DNA of 64,000 nt from Actinostola sp. cb2023 (taxonomy: Eukaryota > Cnidaria > Anthozoa > Actiniaria > Actinostolidae): assembly GCA_033675265.1 (NCBI GenBank), contig JAUJYZ010000775.1:1-64000 (forward strand), read 5' to 3'. This document shows, piece after piece, positions 1 to 14,623 of the stretch. The translations under genes and the position numbers were made by a program. Each line of letters opens with the position of its first letter. The stretch's first letter is position 1. The notes beneath the pieces were generated by a model, which saw only the letters and a list, made by a program, of their open reading frames with translations, was not told the DNA's origin and did no database searches.

Positions 1-1020
1 TAATTACGTGGCAAAAATGACTTAAATAATTCATGATGTTTCCACTAGATTAGCTATATAAGATCCTGAACTCTGTTGGTAATTCTGGTAAAGTGAAAGC
101 GTAGGAAGTTGTCCTTGGGTCGGCGTAAGAACGGATGGAGGCGTCACGAATAATTCACTGCCGATATAACCATTTCAAGTCTGCAAGTATGTACATATTG
201 ACCATGGACATTCTGATCTTGGAATACTGAAGTTGGGAATTAAAATTTGGTATTTTACTCGGATTATGCGTTACCTTCTTTGGCCACATCAAAATTTGAT
301 CTCTATCTCATCGGATATAATTTGATTACGGAAGGTCTATTTTGATCCGGTTTTTGTAGAGTCAGCAGGGACCATTGACTTTATAGGCAGCCCAGCTGTA
401 GACATGTCGGTACATTCCATTTGCTATATCTTTCCGATCAGGTTTTCCCTCTATTGTTTTTGCTAATCAAGTAATAGACAATATATAGTTGATTATACGT
501 ATTTGAAGTACTTTGTACATGAGAATTTTTAGGAAGTGATGAACACTTAATAGTGTTTTCCTGAAACCATTAAACCATTTACTCAATTTGATAGTTTTTC
601 TTCTCTTGTATTCACTAAGTCCAGTTCATTAACAAACAATTGAAACCTATTTCAAGTAACTTTGTACATGTAGAATTTTGGGAAGTATGAATCCCTTCAG
701 ATTCCTTTAAAAACATGTTTAGCCATTTAATTTGTTCCTTTTGATAGGTTTTCAGGCAAATCAAGTTCTCCTTAAAACAACCTTTGTATTTATTTTATTT
801 TGTAATTAACCAGATCGTGTAATTTGAAGTAATATTTAATTCTTAATAAATCACTCCATAGAAAGTCCAGCTGCAGACCTCAATAGATTACTGTCAGCTA
901 TTACTAAACATGGAGAAATATGCTATGCAAATTTGTTATCACTCTATTGGTCAAAATAATAAGCTGATCAAATAAATGATAGTCATATTTAAAATATATA
1001 TAATCTTTGAATAAAATAAA
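1..1020. other. Non-coding AT-rich left edge
   Basis: No ORF with a recognisable domain and no tandem repeat is visible. The sequence is AT-rich and contains two similar segments (around 500-560 and 650-690) sharing a phrase like ACTTTGTACATG, so it may hold an old local duplication. It does not match the flanks of the TRIM units further right. Confidence 0.6.
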
Positions 1021-1021
1021 C

Positions 1022-4000
1022 ATGTAAACAACAGTAGTAAAGCAGTAGTATGCACTGAATACTTTAACAAGTACTAAACAAGTAAACAACAGTAGTAGCA
1101 GTAGTATGCACTGAATACTTTAATGTTGTACTAAACAAGTAAACAACAGTAGTAGCAGTAGTATGCACTGAATACTTTAATGTTGTACTAAACAAGTAAA
1201 CAACAGTAGTAGCAGTAGTATGCACTGAATACTTTAATGTTGTACTAAACAAGTAAACAACAGTAGTAGCAGTAGTACTGAATACTTTAATACTTTACAT
1301 GTTTAATGTTGTACTAAACAAGTAAACAACAGTAGTAGCAGTAGTATGCACTGAATACTTTAATGTTGTACTAAACAAGTAAAAACAGTAGTAGCAGTAG
1401 TATGCACTGAATACTTTAATGTTGTACTAAACAAGTAAACAACAGTAGTAGCAGTAGTATGCACTGAATACTTTAATGTTGTACTAAACAAGTAAACAAC
1501 AGTAGTAGCAGTAGTATGCACTGAATACTTTAATGTTGTACTAAACAAGTAAACAACAGTAGTAGCAGTAGTATGCACTGAATACTTTAATGTTGTACTA
1601 AACAAGTAAACAACAGTAGTAGCAGTAGTATGCACTGAATACTTTAATGTTGTACTAAACAAGTAAACAACAGTAGTAGCAGTAGTATGCACTGAATACT
1701 TTAATGTTGTACTAAACAAGTAAACAACAGTAGTAGCAGTAGTATGCACTGAATACTTTAATGTTGTACTAAACAAATAAACAACAGTAGTAGCAGTAGT
1801 ATGTGCACTGAATACTTTAATGTTGTACTAAACAAGTAAACAACAGTAGTAGCAGTAGTATGCACTGAATACTTTAATGTTGTACTAAACAAGTAAACAA
1901 CTAAACAGTAGTGAATAACTAAACAGTAAACAACAGTAGTATAGTATGCACTGAATACTTTAATGTTGTACTAAACTAAACACAAGTAGCAGTAGTATGC
2001 ACTGAATACTTTAATGTTGTACTAAACAAGTAAACAACAGCAGTAGCAGTAGTATGCACTGAATACTTTAATGTTGTACTAAACAAGTAAACAAACAGTA
2101 GCAGTAGTATGTACTGAATACTTTAATGTTGCACTAGTAGTAGCAGTAGTATGAATACTTTAATGTTGTACTAAACAAGTAAACAACAGTAGTAGCAATA
2201 GTATGCACTGAATACTTTAATGTTGTACTAAACAAATAAACAACAGTAGTAGCAGTAGTATGCACTGAATACTTTAATGTTGTACTAAACAAGTAAACAA
2301 CAGTAGTAGCAGTAGTATGCACTGAATACTTTAATGTTGTACTAAACAAGTAAAAACAACAGTAGTAGCAGTAGTATGCACTGAATACTTTAATGTTGTA
2401 CTAAACAAGTAAACAACAGTAGTAGCAGTAGTATGCACTGAATACTTTAATGTTGTACTAAACAAGTAAACAACAGTAGTAGCAGTAGTATGCACTGAAT
2501 ACTTTAATGTTGTACTAAACAAATAAACAACAGCAGTAGCAGTAGTATGCACTGAATACTTTAATGTTGTACTAAACAAGTAAACAACAGTAGTAGCAGT
2601 AGTATGCACACTGAATACTTTAATGTTGTACTGAAAACAAGTAAACAAGTAAACAGCAGTAGTAGCAGTAGTATGCACTGAATACTTTAATGTTGTAAAC
2701 TAAACAAGTAGCAGTAGTAACTGAAACATGTTGTACTAGTAGCAGTAGTAGCAGTAGTATGCACTGAATACTTTAATGTTGTACTAAACAAATAAACAAC
2801 AGTAGTAGCAGTAGTATGCACTGAATACTTTAATGTTGTACTAAACAAGTAAACAACAGTAGTAGCAGTAGTATGCACTGAATACTTTAATGTTGTACTA
2901 AACAAGTAAACAACAGTAGTAGCAGTAGTATGCACTGAATACTTTAATGTTGTACTAAACAAGTAAAACAACAGTAGTAGCAGTAGTATGCACTGAATAC
3001 TTTAATGTTGTACTAAACAAGTAAACAACAGTAGTAGCAGTAGTATGCACTGAATACTTTAATGTTGTACTAAACAAGTAAACAACAGTAGCAGTAGTAG
3101 CAGTAGTATGCACTGAATACTTTAATGTTGTACTAAACAAGTAAAAACAACAGTAGTAGCAGTAGTATGCACTGAATACTTTAATGTTGTACTAAACAAG
3201 TAAACAACAGTAGTAGCAGTAGTATGCACTGAATACTTTAATGTTGTACTAAACAAGTAAACAACAGTAGTAGCAGTAGTATGCACTGACTACTTTAATG
3301 TTGTACTAAACAAGTAAACAACAGTAGTAGCAGTAGTATGCACTGAATACTTTAATGTTGTACTAAACAAGTAAACAACAGCAGTAGCAGTAGTATGCAC
3401 TGAATACTTTAATGTTGCACTAAACAAGTAAACAACAGTAGTAGCAGTAGTATGCACTGAATACTTTAATGTTGCACTAAACAAGTAAACAAAACAACAG
3501 TAGTAGCAGTAGTATGCACTGAATACTTTAATGTTGTACTAAACAAGTAAACAACAGTAGTAGCAGTAGTATGCACTGAATACTTTAATGTTGTACTAAA
3601 CAAGTAAACAACAGTAGTAGCAGTAGTATGCACTGAATACTTTAATGTTGTGCTAAACTAAAACAAGTAAACAACAGAATACTTTAAGTAGCAGTAGTAG
3701 TATGCACTGAATACTTTAATGTTGTACTAAACAAATAAACAACAGCAGTAGCAGTAGTATGCACTGAATACTTTAATGTTGTACTAAACAAGTAAACAAC
3801 AGTAGTAGCAGTAGTATGCACTGAATACTTTAATGTTGTACAGTAGTATGCACTGAATACTTTAATGTGCACTGTACTAAACAAATAAACAACAGTAGTA
3901 GCAATAGTATGCACTGAATACTTTAATGTTGTACTAAACAAGTAAACAACAGTAGTAGCAGTAGTATGCACTGAATACTTTAATGTTGTACTAAACAATA

Positions 4001-7000
4001 AAAACAACAGCAGTAGTAGCAGTAGTATGCACTGAATACTTTAATGTTGTACTAAACAAGTAAACAACAGTAGTAGCAGTAGTATGCACTGAATACTTTA
4101 ATGTTGTACTAAACAAGTAAACAACAGTAGTAGCAGTAGTATGCACTGAATACTTTAATGTTGTACTAAACAAGTAAACAAGTAGTAGCAGTAGTAGCAG
4201 TAGTATGCACTGAATACTTTAATGTTGTACTAAACAAGTAAACAACAGTAGTAGCAGTAGTATGCACTGAATACTTTAATGTTGTACTAAACTAAACAAA
4301 ACAAGTAAACATACAGTAGTAACAACATAGTATAGTATGCACTGAATACTTTAATGTTGTACTAAACAAATAAACAACAGTAGTAGCAGTAGTATGCACT
4401 GAATACTTAATGTTGTACTAAAATGTTGTTGTACTAAACAAGTAAACAACACAACAGTAGCAGTAGTATGCACTGAATACTTTAATGTTGTACTAAACAA
4501 ATAAACAACAGTACTAAACAAGTAAACAAGTAGTAGCAGTAGTATGCACTGAATACTTTAATGTTGTACTAAACAAGTAAACAACAGTAGTAGCAGTAGT
4601 ATGCACTGAATACTTTAATGTTGTACTAAACAAGTAAACAACAGTAGTAGCAGTAGTATGCACTGAATACTTTAATGTTGTACTAAACAAGTAAACAACA
4701 GTAGTAGCAGTAGTATGCACTGAATACTTTAATGTTGTACTAAACAAGTAAACAACAGTAGTAGCAGTAGTATGCACTGAATACTTTAATGTTGTACTAA
4801 ACAAGTAAACAACAGTAGTAGCAGTAGTATGCACTGAATACTTTAATGTTGTACTAAACAAGTAAACAACAGTAGTAGCAGTAGTATGCACTGAATACTT
4901 TAATGTTGTACTAAACAAGTAAACAACAGTAGTAGCAGTAGTGCACTGCACTGAATACTTTAATGTTGTACTAAACAAGTAAACAACAGTAGTAGCAGTA
5001 GTATGCACTGAATACTTTAATGTTGTACTAAACAAGTAAACAACAGTAGTAGCAGTAGTATGCACTGAATACTTTAATGTTGTACTAAACAAGTAAAAAC
5101 AACAGTAGTAGCAGTAGTATGCACTGAATACTTTAATGTTGTACTAAACAAGTAAACAACAGTAGTAGCAGTAGTATGCACTGAATACTTTAATGTTGTA
5201 CTAAACAAGTAAACAACAGTAGTAGCAGTAGTATGCACTGAATACTTTAATGTTGTACTAAACAAGTAAACAACAGTAGTAGCAGTAGTAGCAGTAGTAT
5301 AAACAACACTGATGCACTGAATACTTTAATGTTGTACTAAACAAGTAAACAACAGTAGTAGCAGTAGTATGCACTGAATACTTTAATGTTGTACTAAACA
5401 AGTAAACAACAGCAGTAGCAGTAGTATGCACTGAATACTTTAATGTTGTACACTAAACAAGTAGCAGTAGTAAAACAACAGTAGTAGCAGTAGTATGCAC
5501 TGAATACTTTAATGTTGTACTAAACAAGTAAACAACAGTAGTAGCAGTAGTATGCACTGAATACTTTAATGTTGTACTAAACTAAACAAGTAAACACACA
5601 GTAGTAGCAGTAGTATGCACTGAATACTTTAATGTTGTACTAAACAAGTAAACAACAGTAGTAGCAGTAGTATGCACTGAATACTTTAATGTTGTACTAA
5701 ACAAGTAAACAACAGTAGTAGCAGTAGTAGCAGTAGTATGCACTGAATACTTTAATGTTGTACTAAACAAATAAACAACAGCAGTAGCAGTAGTATGCAC
5801 TGAATACTTTAATGTTGTACTAAACAAGTAAACAACAGTAGTAGCAGTAGTATGCACTGAATACTTTAATGTTGTACTAAACAAATAAACAACAACAACA
5901 GTAGTATGCACTGAATACTTTAGTACTGTAAACACAGTAGTGTAGTATGCACTGAATTTAATGTTGTACTAAACAAGTAAACAACAGTAGTAGCAGTAGT
6001 ATGCACTGAATACTTTAATGTTGTACTAAACAAGTAAACAACAGTAGTAGCAGTAGTATGCACTGAATACTTTAATGTTGTACTAAACAAGTAAACAACA
6101 GTAGTAGCAGTAGTATGCACTGAATACTTTAATGTTGTACTAAACAAGTAAACAACAGTAGTAGCAGTAGTATGCACTGAATACTTTAATGTTGTACTAA
6201 ACAAGTAAACAACAGTAGTAGCAGTAGTATGCACTGAATACTTTAATGTTGTACTAAACAAGTAAACAACAGCAGTAGCAGTAGTATGCACTGAATACTT
6301 TAATGTTGTACTAAACAAGTAAAACAACAGTAGTAGCAGTAGTATGCACTGACTACTTTAATGTTGTACTAAACAAGTAAACAACAGTAGTAGCAGTAGT
6401 ATGCACTGAATACTTTAATGTTGTACTAAACAAGTAAACAACAGCAGTAGCAGTAGTATGCACTGAATACTTTAATGTTGTACTAAACAAGTAAACAACA
6501 GCAGTAGCAGTAGTATGCACTGAATACTTTAATGTTGCACTAAACAAGTAAACAACAGTAGTAGCAGTAGTATGCACTGAATACTTTAATGTTGCACTAA
6601 ACTAAACAAGTAAACAACAGTAGTAGCAGTAGTATGCACTGAATACTTTAATGTTGTACTAAACAAGTAAACAACAGTAGTAGCAGTAGTAGCACTGAAT
6701 ACTTTAATGTTGTACTAAACAAGTAAACAGTAGTAGCAGTAGTATGCACTGAATACTTTAATGTTGTACTAAACAAGTAAACAACAGCAGTAGCAGTAGT
6801 ATGCACTGAATACTTTAATGTTGTACTAAACAAGTAAACAACAGTAGTAGCAGTAGTATGCACTGAATACTTTAATGTTGTACTAAACAAGTAAACAACA
6901 GTAGTAGCAGTAGTATGCACTGAATACTTTAATGTTGTACTAAACAAGTAAATAAACAACAGTAGTAGCAGTAGTATGCACTGAATACTTTAATGTTGTA

Positions 7001-10000
7001 CTAAACAAGTAAACAACAGTAGTAGCAGTAGTATGCACTGAATACTTTAATGTTGTACTAAACAAGTAAACAACAGCAGTAGCAGTAGTATGCACTGAAT
7101 ACTTTAATGTTGTACTAAACAAGTAAACAACAGTAGTAGCAGTAGTATGCACTGAATACTTTAATGTTGTACTAAACAAGTAAACAACAGTAGTAGCAGT
7201 AGTATGCACTGAATACTTTAATGTTGTACTAAACAAGTAAACAACAGTAGTAGCAGTAGTATGCACTGAATACTTTAATGTTGTACTAAACAAGTAAACA
7301 ACAGTAGTAGCAGTAGTATGCACTGAATACTTTAATGTTGTACTAAACAAGTAAACAACAGTAGTAGCAGTAGTATGCACTGAATACTTTAATGTTGTAC
7401 TAAACAAGTAAAAACAACAGTAGTAGCAGTAGTATGCACTGAATACTTTAATGTTGTACTAAACAAGTAAACAACAGTAGTAGCAGTAGTATGCACTGAA
7501 TACTTTAATGTGTACTAAACAAGTAAACAACAGTAGTAGCAGTAGTATGCACTGAATACTTTAAACTAAACAGTAAACAACAGTAGTAGCAGTAGTATGC
7601 ACTGAATACTTTAATGTTGTACTAAACTTTAATGTTGTACTAAACAAATAAAACAACAGTAGTAGCAGTAGTATGCACTGAATACTTTAATGTTGTACTA
7701 AACAAGTAAACAACAGTAGTAGCAGTAGTATGCACTGAATACTTTAATGTTGTACTAAACAAGTAAACAACAGTAGTAGCAATAGTATGCACTGAATACT
7801 TTAAAATGTTGTACTAAACTTTAAATAAAAACAACAGTAGTAGCAGTAGTATGCACTGAATACTTTAATGTTGTACTAAACAAGTAAACAACAGTAGTAG
7901 CAGTAGCAGAATACTTTAATGTTGTACTAAACAAGTAAACAACAGTAGTAGCAGTAGTATGCACTGAATACTTTAATGTTGTACTAAACTAAAAGTAAAC
8001 AACAGTAGTAGCAGTAGTATGCACTGAATACTTTAATGTTGTACTAAACAAGTAAACAACAGTAGTAGCAGTAGTATGCACTGAATACTTTAATGTTGTA
8101 CTAAACAAGTAAACAACAGTAGTAGCAGTAGTATGCACTGAATACTTTAATGTTGTACTAAACAAGTAAACAACAGTAGTAGCAGTAGTATGCACTGAAT
8201 ACTTTAATGTTGTACTAAACAAGTAAACAACAGTAGTAGCAGTAGTATGCACTGAATACTTTAATGTTGTACTAAACAAGTAAACAACAGTAGTAGCAGT
8301 AGTATGCACTGAATACTTTAATGTTGTACTAAACAAGTAAACAACAGTAGTAGAAGTAGTATGCACTGACTACTTTAATGTTGTACTAAACAAGTAAACA
8401 ACAGTAGTAGCAGTAGTATGCACTGAATACTTTAATGTTGTACTAAACAAGTAAACAACAGTAGTAGCAGTAGTATGCACTGAATACTTTAATGTTGTAC
8501 TAAACAAGTAAACAACAGTAGTAGCAATAGTATGCACTGAATACTTTAATGTTGTACTAAACAAGTAAACAACAGTAGTAGCAATAGTATGCACTGAATA
8601 CTTTAATGTTGTACTAAACAAATAAACAACAGTAGTAGCAGTAGTAGTATGCACTGAATACTTTAATGTTGTACTAAACAAGTAAACAACAGAATACAGT
8701 AGCAGTAGTATGTACAGAATACTTTAATGTTGTACTAAACAAGTAAACAACAGCAGTAGCAGTAGTATGTACTGAATACTTTAATGTTGTACTAAACAAG
8801 TAAACAACAGTAGTAGCAGTAGTATGCACTGAATACTTTAATGTTGTACTAAACAAGTAAACAACAGTAGTAGCACATAGTATAGCACTGAATACTTTAA
8901 TGTTGTACTAAACAAGTAAACAACAGTAGTAGCAGTAGTATGCACTGTACTTTAATGTTGTACTAAACAAGTAAACAACAGTAGTAGCAGTAGTATGCAC
9001 TTTAATGTTGTACTAAACAAGTAAACAACAGTAGTAGCAGTAGTATGCACTGAATACTTTAATGTTGTACTAAACAAGTAAACAACAGTAGTAGCAGTAG
9101 TATGCACTGAATACTTTAATGTTGTACTAAACAAGTAAACAACAGTAGTAGCAGTAGTATGCACTGAATACTTTAATGTTGTACTAAACAAGTAAACAAC
9201 AGCAGTAGCAGTAGTATGCACTGAATACTTTAATGTTGTACTAAACAAATAAAACAACAGCAGTAGTAGCAGTAGTATGCACTGAATACTTTAATGTTGT
9301 ACTAAACAAGTAAACAACAGTAGTAGCAGTAGTATGCACTGAATACTTTAATGTTGTACTAAACAAGTAAACAACAGTAGTAGCAGTAGTATGCACTGAA
9401 TACTTTAATGTTGTACTAAACAAGTAAACAACAGTAGTAGCAGTAGTATGCACTGAATACTTTAATGTTGTACTAAACAAGTAAACAACAGTAGTAGCAG
9501 TAGTATGCACTGAATACTTTAATGTTGTACTAAACAAGTAAACAACAGTAGTAGCAGTAGTATGCACTGAATACTTTAATGTTGTACTAAACAAGTAAAC
9601 AACAGTAGTAGCAGTAGTATGCACTGAATACTTTAATGTTGTACTAAACAAGTAAACAACAGTAGTAGCAATAGTATGCACTGAATACTTTAATGTTGTA
9701 CTAAACAAATAAACAACAGTAGTAGCAGTAGTATGCACTGAATACTTTAATGTTGTACTAAACAAATAAACAACAGCAGTAGCAGTAGTATGCACTGAAT
9801 ACTTTAATGTTGTACTAAACAAGTAAACAACAGTAGTAGCAGTAGTATGCACTGAATACTTTAATGTTATACTAAACAAGTAAACAACAGTAGTAGCAGT
9901 AGTATGCACTGAATACTTTAATGTTGTACTAAACAAGTAAACAACAGTAGTAGCAATAGTATGCACTGAATACTTTAATGTTGTACTAAACAAATAAACA

Positions 10001-10300
10001 ACAGTAGTAGTAGTAGTATGCACTGAATACTTTAATGTTGTACTAAACAAGTAAAAACAACAGTAGTAGCAGTAGTATGCACTGAATACTTTAATGTTGT
10101 ACTAAACAAATAAACAACAGTAGTAGTAGTAGTATGCACTGAATACTTTAATGTTGTACTAAACAAGTAAACAACAGTAGTAGCAATAGTATGTACTGAA
10201 TACTTTAATGTTGTACTAAACAAGTAAACAACAGTAGTAGCAATAGTATGCACTGAATACTTTAATGTTGTACTAAACAAGTAAACAACAGCAGTAGCAG
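1022..10300. repeat. Large 57 bp satellite array (about 160 copies)
   Basis: A 57 bp unit is repeated head to tail for more than 9 kb; its core reads ACTTTAATGTTGTACTAAAC followed by a CAGTAGTAGCAGTAGTATG stretch. Common variants are AAGTAAAC/AAATAAAC, AGTAGTAG/AGCAGTAG and AGCAATAG. Because 57 is 19 codons and one minus-strand frame lacks stops, the array produces long repetitive minus-strand ORFs (unit FSTTLKYSVHTTATTVVYL), broken where indels occur. All three plus frames have a stop in every unit. I treat this as non-coding satellite DNA, not a gene. A transposon interrupts its right end. Confidence 0.95.
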
Positions 10301-10739
10301 TACCCATACCAAAATATTTATACGGGCCATATATGGGCCAAATGCGGAAAATATATGGAATGATATATGGAAAATATCCGGGTAATATATGGAATTTATA
10401 TGGCCAGTTTTAATCCGTATATCAAGGTTTTTATATGGAAAAAATATGGGCCATATATAATCCAGATATTGGATATATGGGTAATATCCGGAAAATATCC
10501 GGAAATATATGGAAAATATCCGTATTTGGTAGAAATCCGGATATTTTCCATATATTTTTTATATGGAAAATATGCGGCCCGCATATTGATTTCAAAGTCA
10601 AATATGGAAAAAATGCGGATAAATTGAAATTAAAAAATGTGGAATATATCTGGGAAAATAATGGGAAAAATAAGGAATTTATGTGACAAAAATATGGTAT
10701 ATATATGAATAATATAAGGGATTGCTTTGAGTGAAATAC

Positions 10740-11095
10740 GGAAAATATACGGAATAAATACGGAAAGTATAAGACATTTATAGGGAAAAAATATGGAATA
10801 AATATGGTAAAAATAAGAAATTTGGAAAAAATATGGAATAAATACGGAAAAATAAATAAATTTATAAGGAAAAAATATGGAATAAATAAGGAAAATATAA
10901 GACATTTATAAGGAAAAAATATGGAATAAATAAGGAAAATATAAGACATTTATAAGGAAAAAATACGGAATAAATATGGAAAATATAAGACATTTATAAG
11001 GAAAAAATATGGAATAAATACGGTAAAAATAAGACATTTATAAGGAAAAAAAATATGGAATAAATAAGGAAAATATAAGAAATTAATAGGAAAAA
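10740..11095. repeat. About 44 bp AT-rich tandem repeat inside the 3.8 kb element
   Basis: A purine-rich unit (core AAATATGGAATAAATA then GGAAAATATAAGACATTTAT) is repeated roughly eight times with small indels. It continues the ATATGG-rich left subterminal region of the surrounding element. The overlapping ORFs on both strands are products of low complexity. Confidence 0.75.
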
Positions 11096-13769
11096 ATTAT
11101 AAACATATGGATGGCAAATAAATATTTGATGACATTTACATATAACCCTTACACCATACCCATATCAATGCTTCGATTTGTTCGTTCATAATGGCAGATA
11201 ACTTTTTAATAAATTATTGTTGCTGCATTCAGTTACAAATGAATCGAATTATGTGTATAAATAGTACAAAAGTAGAGTGAAAACACATTATATAACCTTA
11301 TAATCCATGAAACGTCCAACAACAAAACTGCATGGTGACTCGGACTTCACCCTCGTTGACAATCTGCTCATAGACAACTCGGACTCGTTCAGTCTAATAA
11401 TAATTATTGCTAAATATACACCGTGTCTGTCACTGACTATAATGAAATAGGTTCAATTAACTCATAATATAATTGAAGGGGTATTGAATGGTCAAGGCGA
11501 GACTTTGTGTGACTCCAAGACAAGGCATATTTGTTTTGAGACACATTTTCACCGATTTCCTTTGTTCCCAAAATTTGAGACTCTTGAGACAGCTTTTTGT
11601 GATAAAATGAGACTTCAAGACCTGCGAAATTTGACCAAACTTTTACGAGACTGAGTTTACTTTTTGCGGGACCATCAACACCCCTATTTGAGTCCATTGA
11701 AAAAAATAATACTCCAGTTTCGAGTTGATCCAGACTGTACTCCTTGAGAGAAGATGCATCAGCTCAGCCTTAGCCTCAATCTAGAGAATAACCTGTGGAA
11801 TTAAAAAAGGTTGATATCAAGTCAAATGTTTAGATATTTATTTATTTATTGGCCATAAAAACACTTTCAATTGGTAGATAATGTGTTTCTGTTTAGATAT
11901 ATCTATATGCTTACTACAATATCATAAAGTGAAACCCCCGGTGAGTCCCCCCTCCTCTTTCCCCCTTGGGCATAAGTGGGGCATAAATTAAAGCCAGTGA
12001 AGTCCCCAGTCTGCGGGACAAAAATGAATGGTGAACTACCCCACCAGTACTCATTTGTTCTGTAGATAATATTTTGAAGAAGAAAAATGTGAGTTGCAAA
12101 TCCCCCGCCAATAGGAAGGCAAAGAGATTAAACTTAGGAAGTGTATTCCCCGCCTACCGGGGGACGAAAAGCTAGTGAATTTGAAGTGAAAGTCCCCGCT
12201 TTCTAGGCTTGGACTATAAATTCTACTGGCAGAATTACGAGCAGAATTGATCACCTTCAGCAGTGAGCATTATGCTGACAGATAACTACCTGAAGTCAGT
12301 GGTATTAATATATGAGCGGCGCCTACAAAATTCCAATATATGGCGGACAGTCATGGTGAACTCAAAAGTAATCAAACTTGCAATATTTGTTTACAGTTTT
12401 CATTACACATTTTCAGTAGACAATGAATTTATTTCTTCAACTTTAACCGAGCAGAATTCAAGATGTCGAGCAGAATTTCAGAGTTTGAGCAGATTGCCAG
12501 CAGGCAGAATCAGTCAATTTAGGAACAGAATTTATCCAAGCCGACCACTTTCCCCTGTTAATGCCCGTGGGGGAGGGGGTGATGGGGCTTTCACTTGACT
12601 GGTGCATTTATACTTTGATTTGCATACCTTAATATCTACCAAAGTGTTTTCATCATTGGCCAATGTGTAATGTTACATGTAAGGCTTGTAAAACTAGACC
12701 ATGCAATTCTTGTGGTTATTTTGCAGTTATCATGAAACTCTTGTGACTGTTGTATTGTAGAACTGTTCAAATTAAACCACCTGAAAATGAATTAAAAAGA
12801 GTTCACAATTCTGAAACACCAAGTGCCAACAATAAGTTCTTACAATGTTTAATGACTGAATTGTCTTTAAAATTATTTAAAACATGTCTTAGTGAATAAT
12901 AAAAGATCTGTAACTACATATTTAAATATGATAAGTTTATAAGACTGCAATGCACAGATCAGTCAACAAAAAAACATGACTATAAGTACTGCATACTTAC
13001 AGACAGAATGTGTGAAATACAACAATGAAAAGAATTAAAATACAATGCTTATAGTTTTAGCTTTCAAACTGAAGCTATGATAAATAACACACAACAATAA
13101 AACTCTACCTTTTTAGCCTTTGTCATGTCTAACGAAAGTCTTCAGTCAGCTGCCATCTTGTCACGTTTGTCAACAACAGTTTTACCGTGAAAAACAGCTT
13201 TCTTCTGTAAATTTCCTACAGAAAAGGAGATATTAAGATTGTATAACAATTTAGAGCTTACTTTAACAAAACACAGAATGCTTTTACTTACCAGAAAGAT
13301 GAATAAACGGTGTTTTTTGTCCCCATTGAAGAAAAACAAGCGAAATTCGCGAATTGCCTCGTTTTCCCGCTCTTTTCCCCTTAGTCACGTGACCTTATAT
13401 GTGTAACTGCTGACCAAAATTAGCAAGTTCATAAAATATTGATGCTGGCAGTGGAAAAATCATACTATTATAGTTTATATGGAGTGTATTTTGCTGAATA
13501 GTTTAAGCAGTAATGGTAAAGTAAATACATATACTATATTTTTAAAATTCCAATGAAATGAATTATGATAATTTAATTTAATTTATCATTAGTATACCTT
13601 ACATGTGTTCACATAGTTAATATTTTAATTAAAATACCGGTACATAATTGTATTTCAGTCATTGTGAAAACTAAAATAAAGTTTGTTTTTCTAAATTTTC
13701 TGTGATGTTCATTAAGTAACTGATTATAGGGATATCTTTTGTTACCCAGATATTTCCCACATTTTCCAT
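11096..13769. other. Interior of the 3.8 kb element, no gene recognised
   Basis: No ORF here resembles a known protein; the longest is 111 codons on the plus strand at 12263-12598. A segment about 11930-12595 has C-rich, partly complementary ends (GTGAAA plus runs of C at left, runs of G plus TTTCAC at right) and could be a nested inverted-repeat element. The rest is unassigned. Confidence 0.4.
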
Positions 13770-14119
13770 TTTAACTGTGAATATATGGCCCATATATGGC
13801 CCATATAACCCGGATATTTCCCGCATATTCAATTTTAACAGTGAATATACGGCCCATATATGGGCCATATAACCCGGATATTTTCCACATATTTCAATTT
13901 CTGAAATTCTCAGCCCATATATATCCCATATATGGACAATATATGGGTATTTGTTGCCTTATTTATCCCATATATTCCTGAATTTCAGGGAAACTCCAAA
14001 ATTCGGGCCCATATATGGCCCGCATATAAAAATGCAGTGCCATATATTTTCCATATATGGCCCATATATGGCCCATATATAACCCATATAAAACCCGGTT
14101 AAAATTTTTGGTATGGGTA

Positions 14120-14388
14120 GTATGTACTGAATACTTTAATGTTGTACTAAACAAGTAAACAACAGTAGTAGCAGTAGTATGCACTGAATACTTTAATGTT
14201 GTACTAAACAAGTAAACAACAGTAGTAGCAATAGTATGCACTGAATACTTTAATGTTGTACTAAACAAATAAACAACAGTAGTAGCAGTAGTATGCACTG
14301 AATACTTTAATGTTGTACTAAACAAGTAAACAACAGTAGTAGCAGTAGTATACACTGAATACTTTAATGTTGTACTAAACAAGTAAAC
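14120..14388. repeat. 57 bp satellite, right-hand remainder (about 5 copies)
   Basis: This continues the large array after the transposon insertion, with the same unit and phase. It ends in the common flank CAGATACGCAATATAATATA that also follows the satellite in other units. Confidence 0.9.
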
Positions 14389-14451
14389 GAACAGATACGC
14401 AATATAATATACATGGATATATTTTTAATTAAGCTGGTACAATTTCATATA

Positions 14452-14621
14452 CAGTCGAACCTCCCGTAAGCGACCACCGAAAATGTCAAACTTTGTGGTC
14501 GCTTACGAGACGTTCCAACTATAGTGATTTGACTTGGAACTGAACTTTTGGTATTTTGAAAAACTGGTCGCTTAGGAGAGGTGGTCGCTTACGAGAGTGT
14601 TCGCAACGGGAGGTTCAACTG
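14452..14621. mobile_element. MITE family A, copy 1
   Basis: A 170 bp element with inverted ends (CAGTCGAACCTCCCGT and ACGGGAGGTTCAACTG approximately) flanked by TA. Inside, GTAAGCGACCACC and GGTGGTCGCTTACGA are complementary. TA duplication and CAGT ends fit Tc1/mariner or pogo-type MITEs. The same element sits at the same place in six repeat units, so it predates the duplications. Confidence 0.85.
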
Positions 14622-14623
14622 TA

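Larger units (their letters stand above)
10303..14117. mobile_element. 3.8 kb TIR element inserted in the satellite array
   Basis: The ends are inverted (CCCATACCAAAA at left, TTTTGGTATGGG at right), and each is flanked by TA within the 57 bp satellite. Removing the element and one TA restores a normal satellite unit, so the insertion site is clear. Both subterminal regions are rich in ATATGG/CCATAT words and partly complementary. No transposase-like ORF is visible inside, so it looks non-autonomous. A TA target duplication is typical of Tc1/mariner-type elements, but the superfamily is not established here. Confidence 0.75.

Noticed and set aside
1022..10300. Many long minus-strand ORFs reading a 19-residue repeat
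   Set aside because: They follow from a 57 bp unit with one stop-free frame, are broken at every indel, have no flanking start or splice context and match no domain.
10367..10949. Overlapping ORFs on both strands at 10.4-10.9 kb
   Set aside because: Low-complexity ATATGG sequence at a transposon end; composition is I, Y, F, K only.
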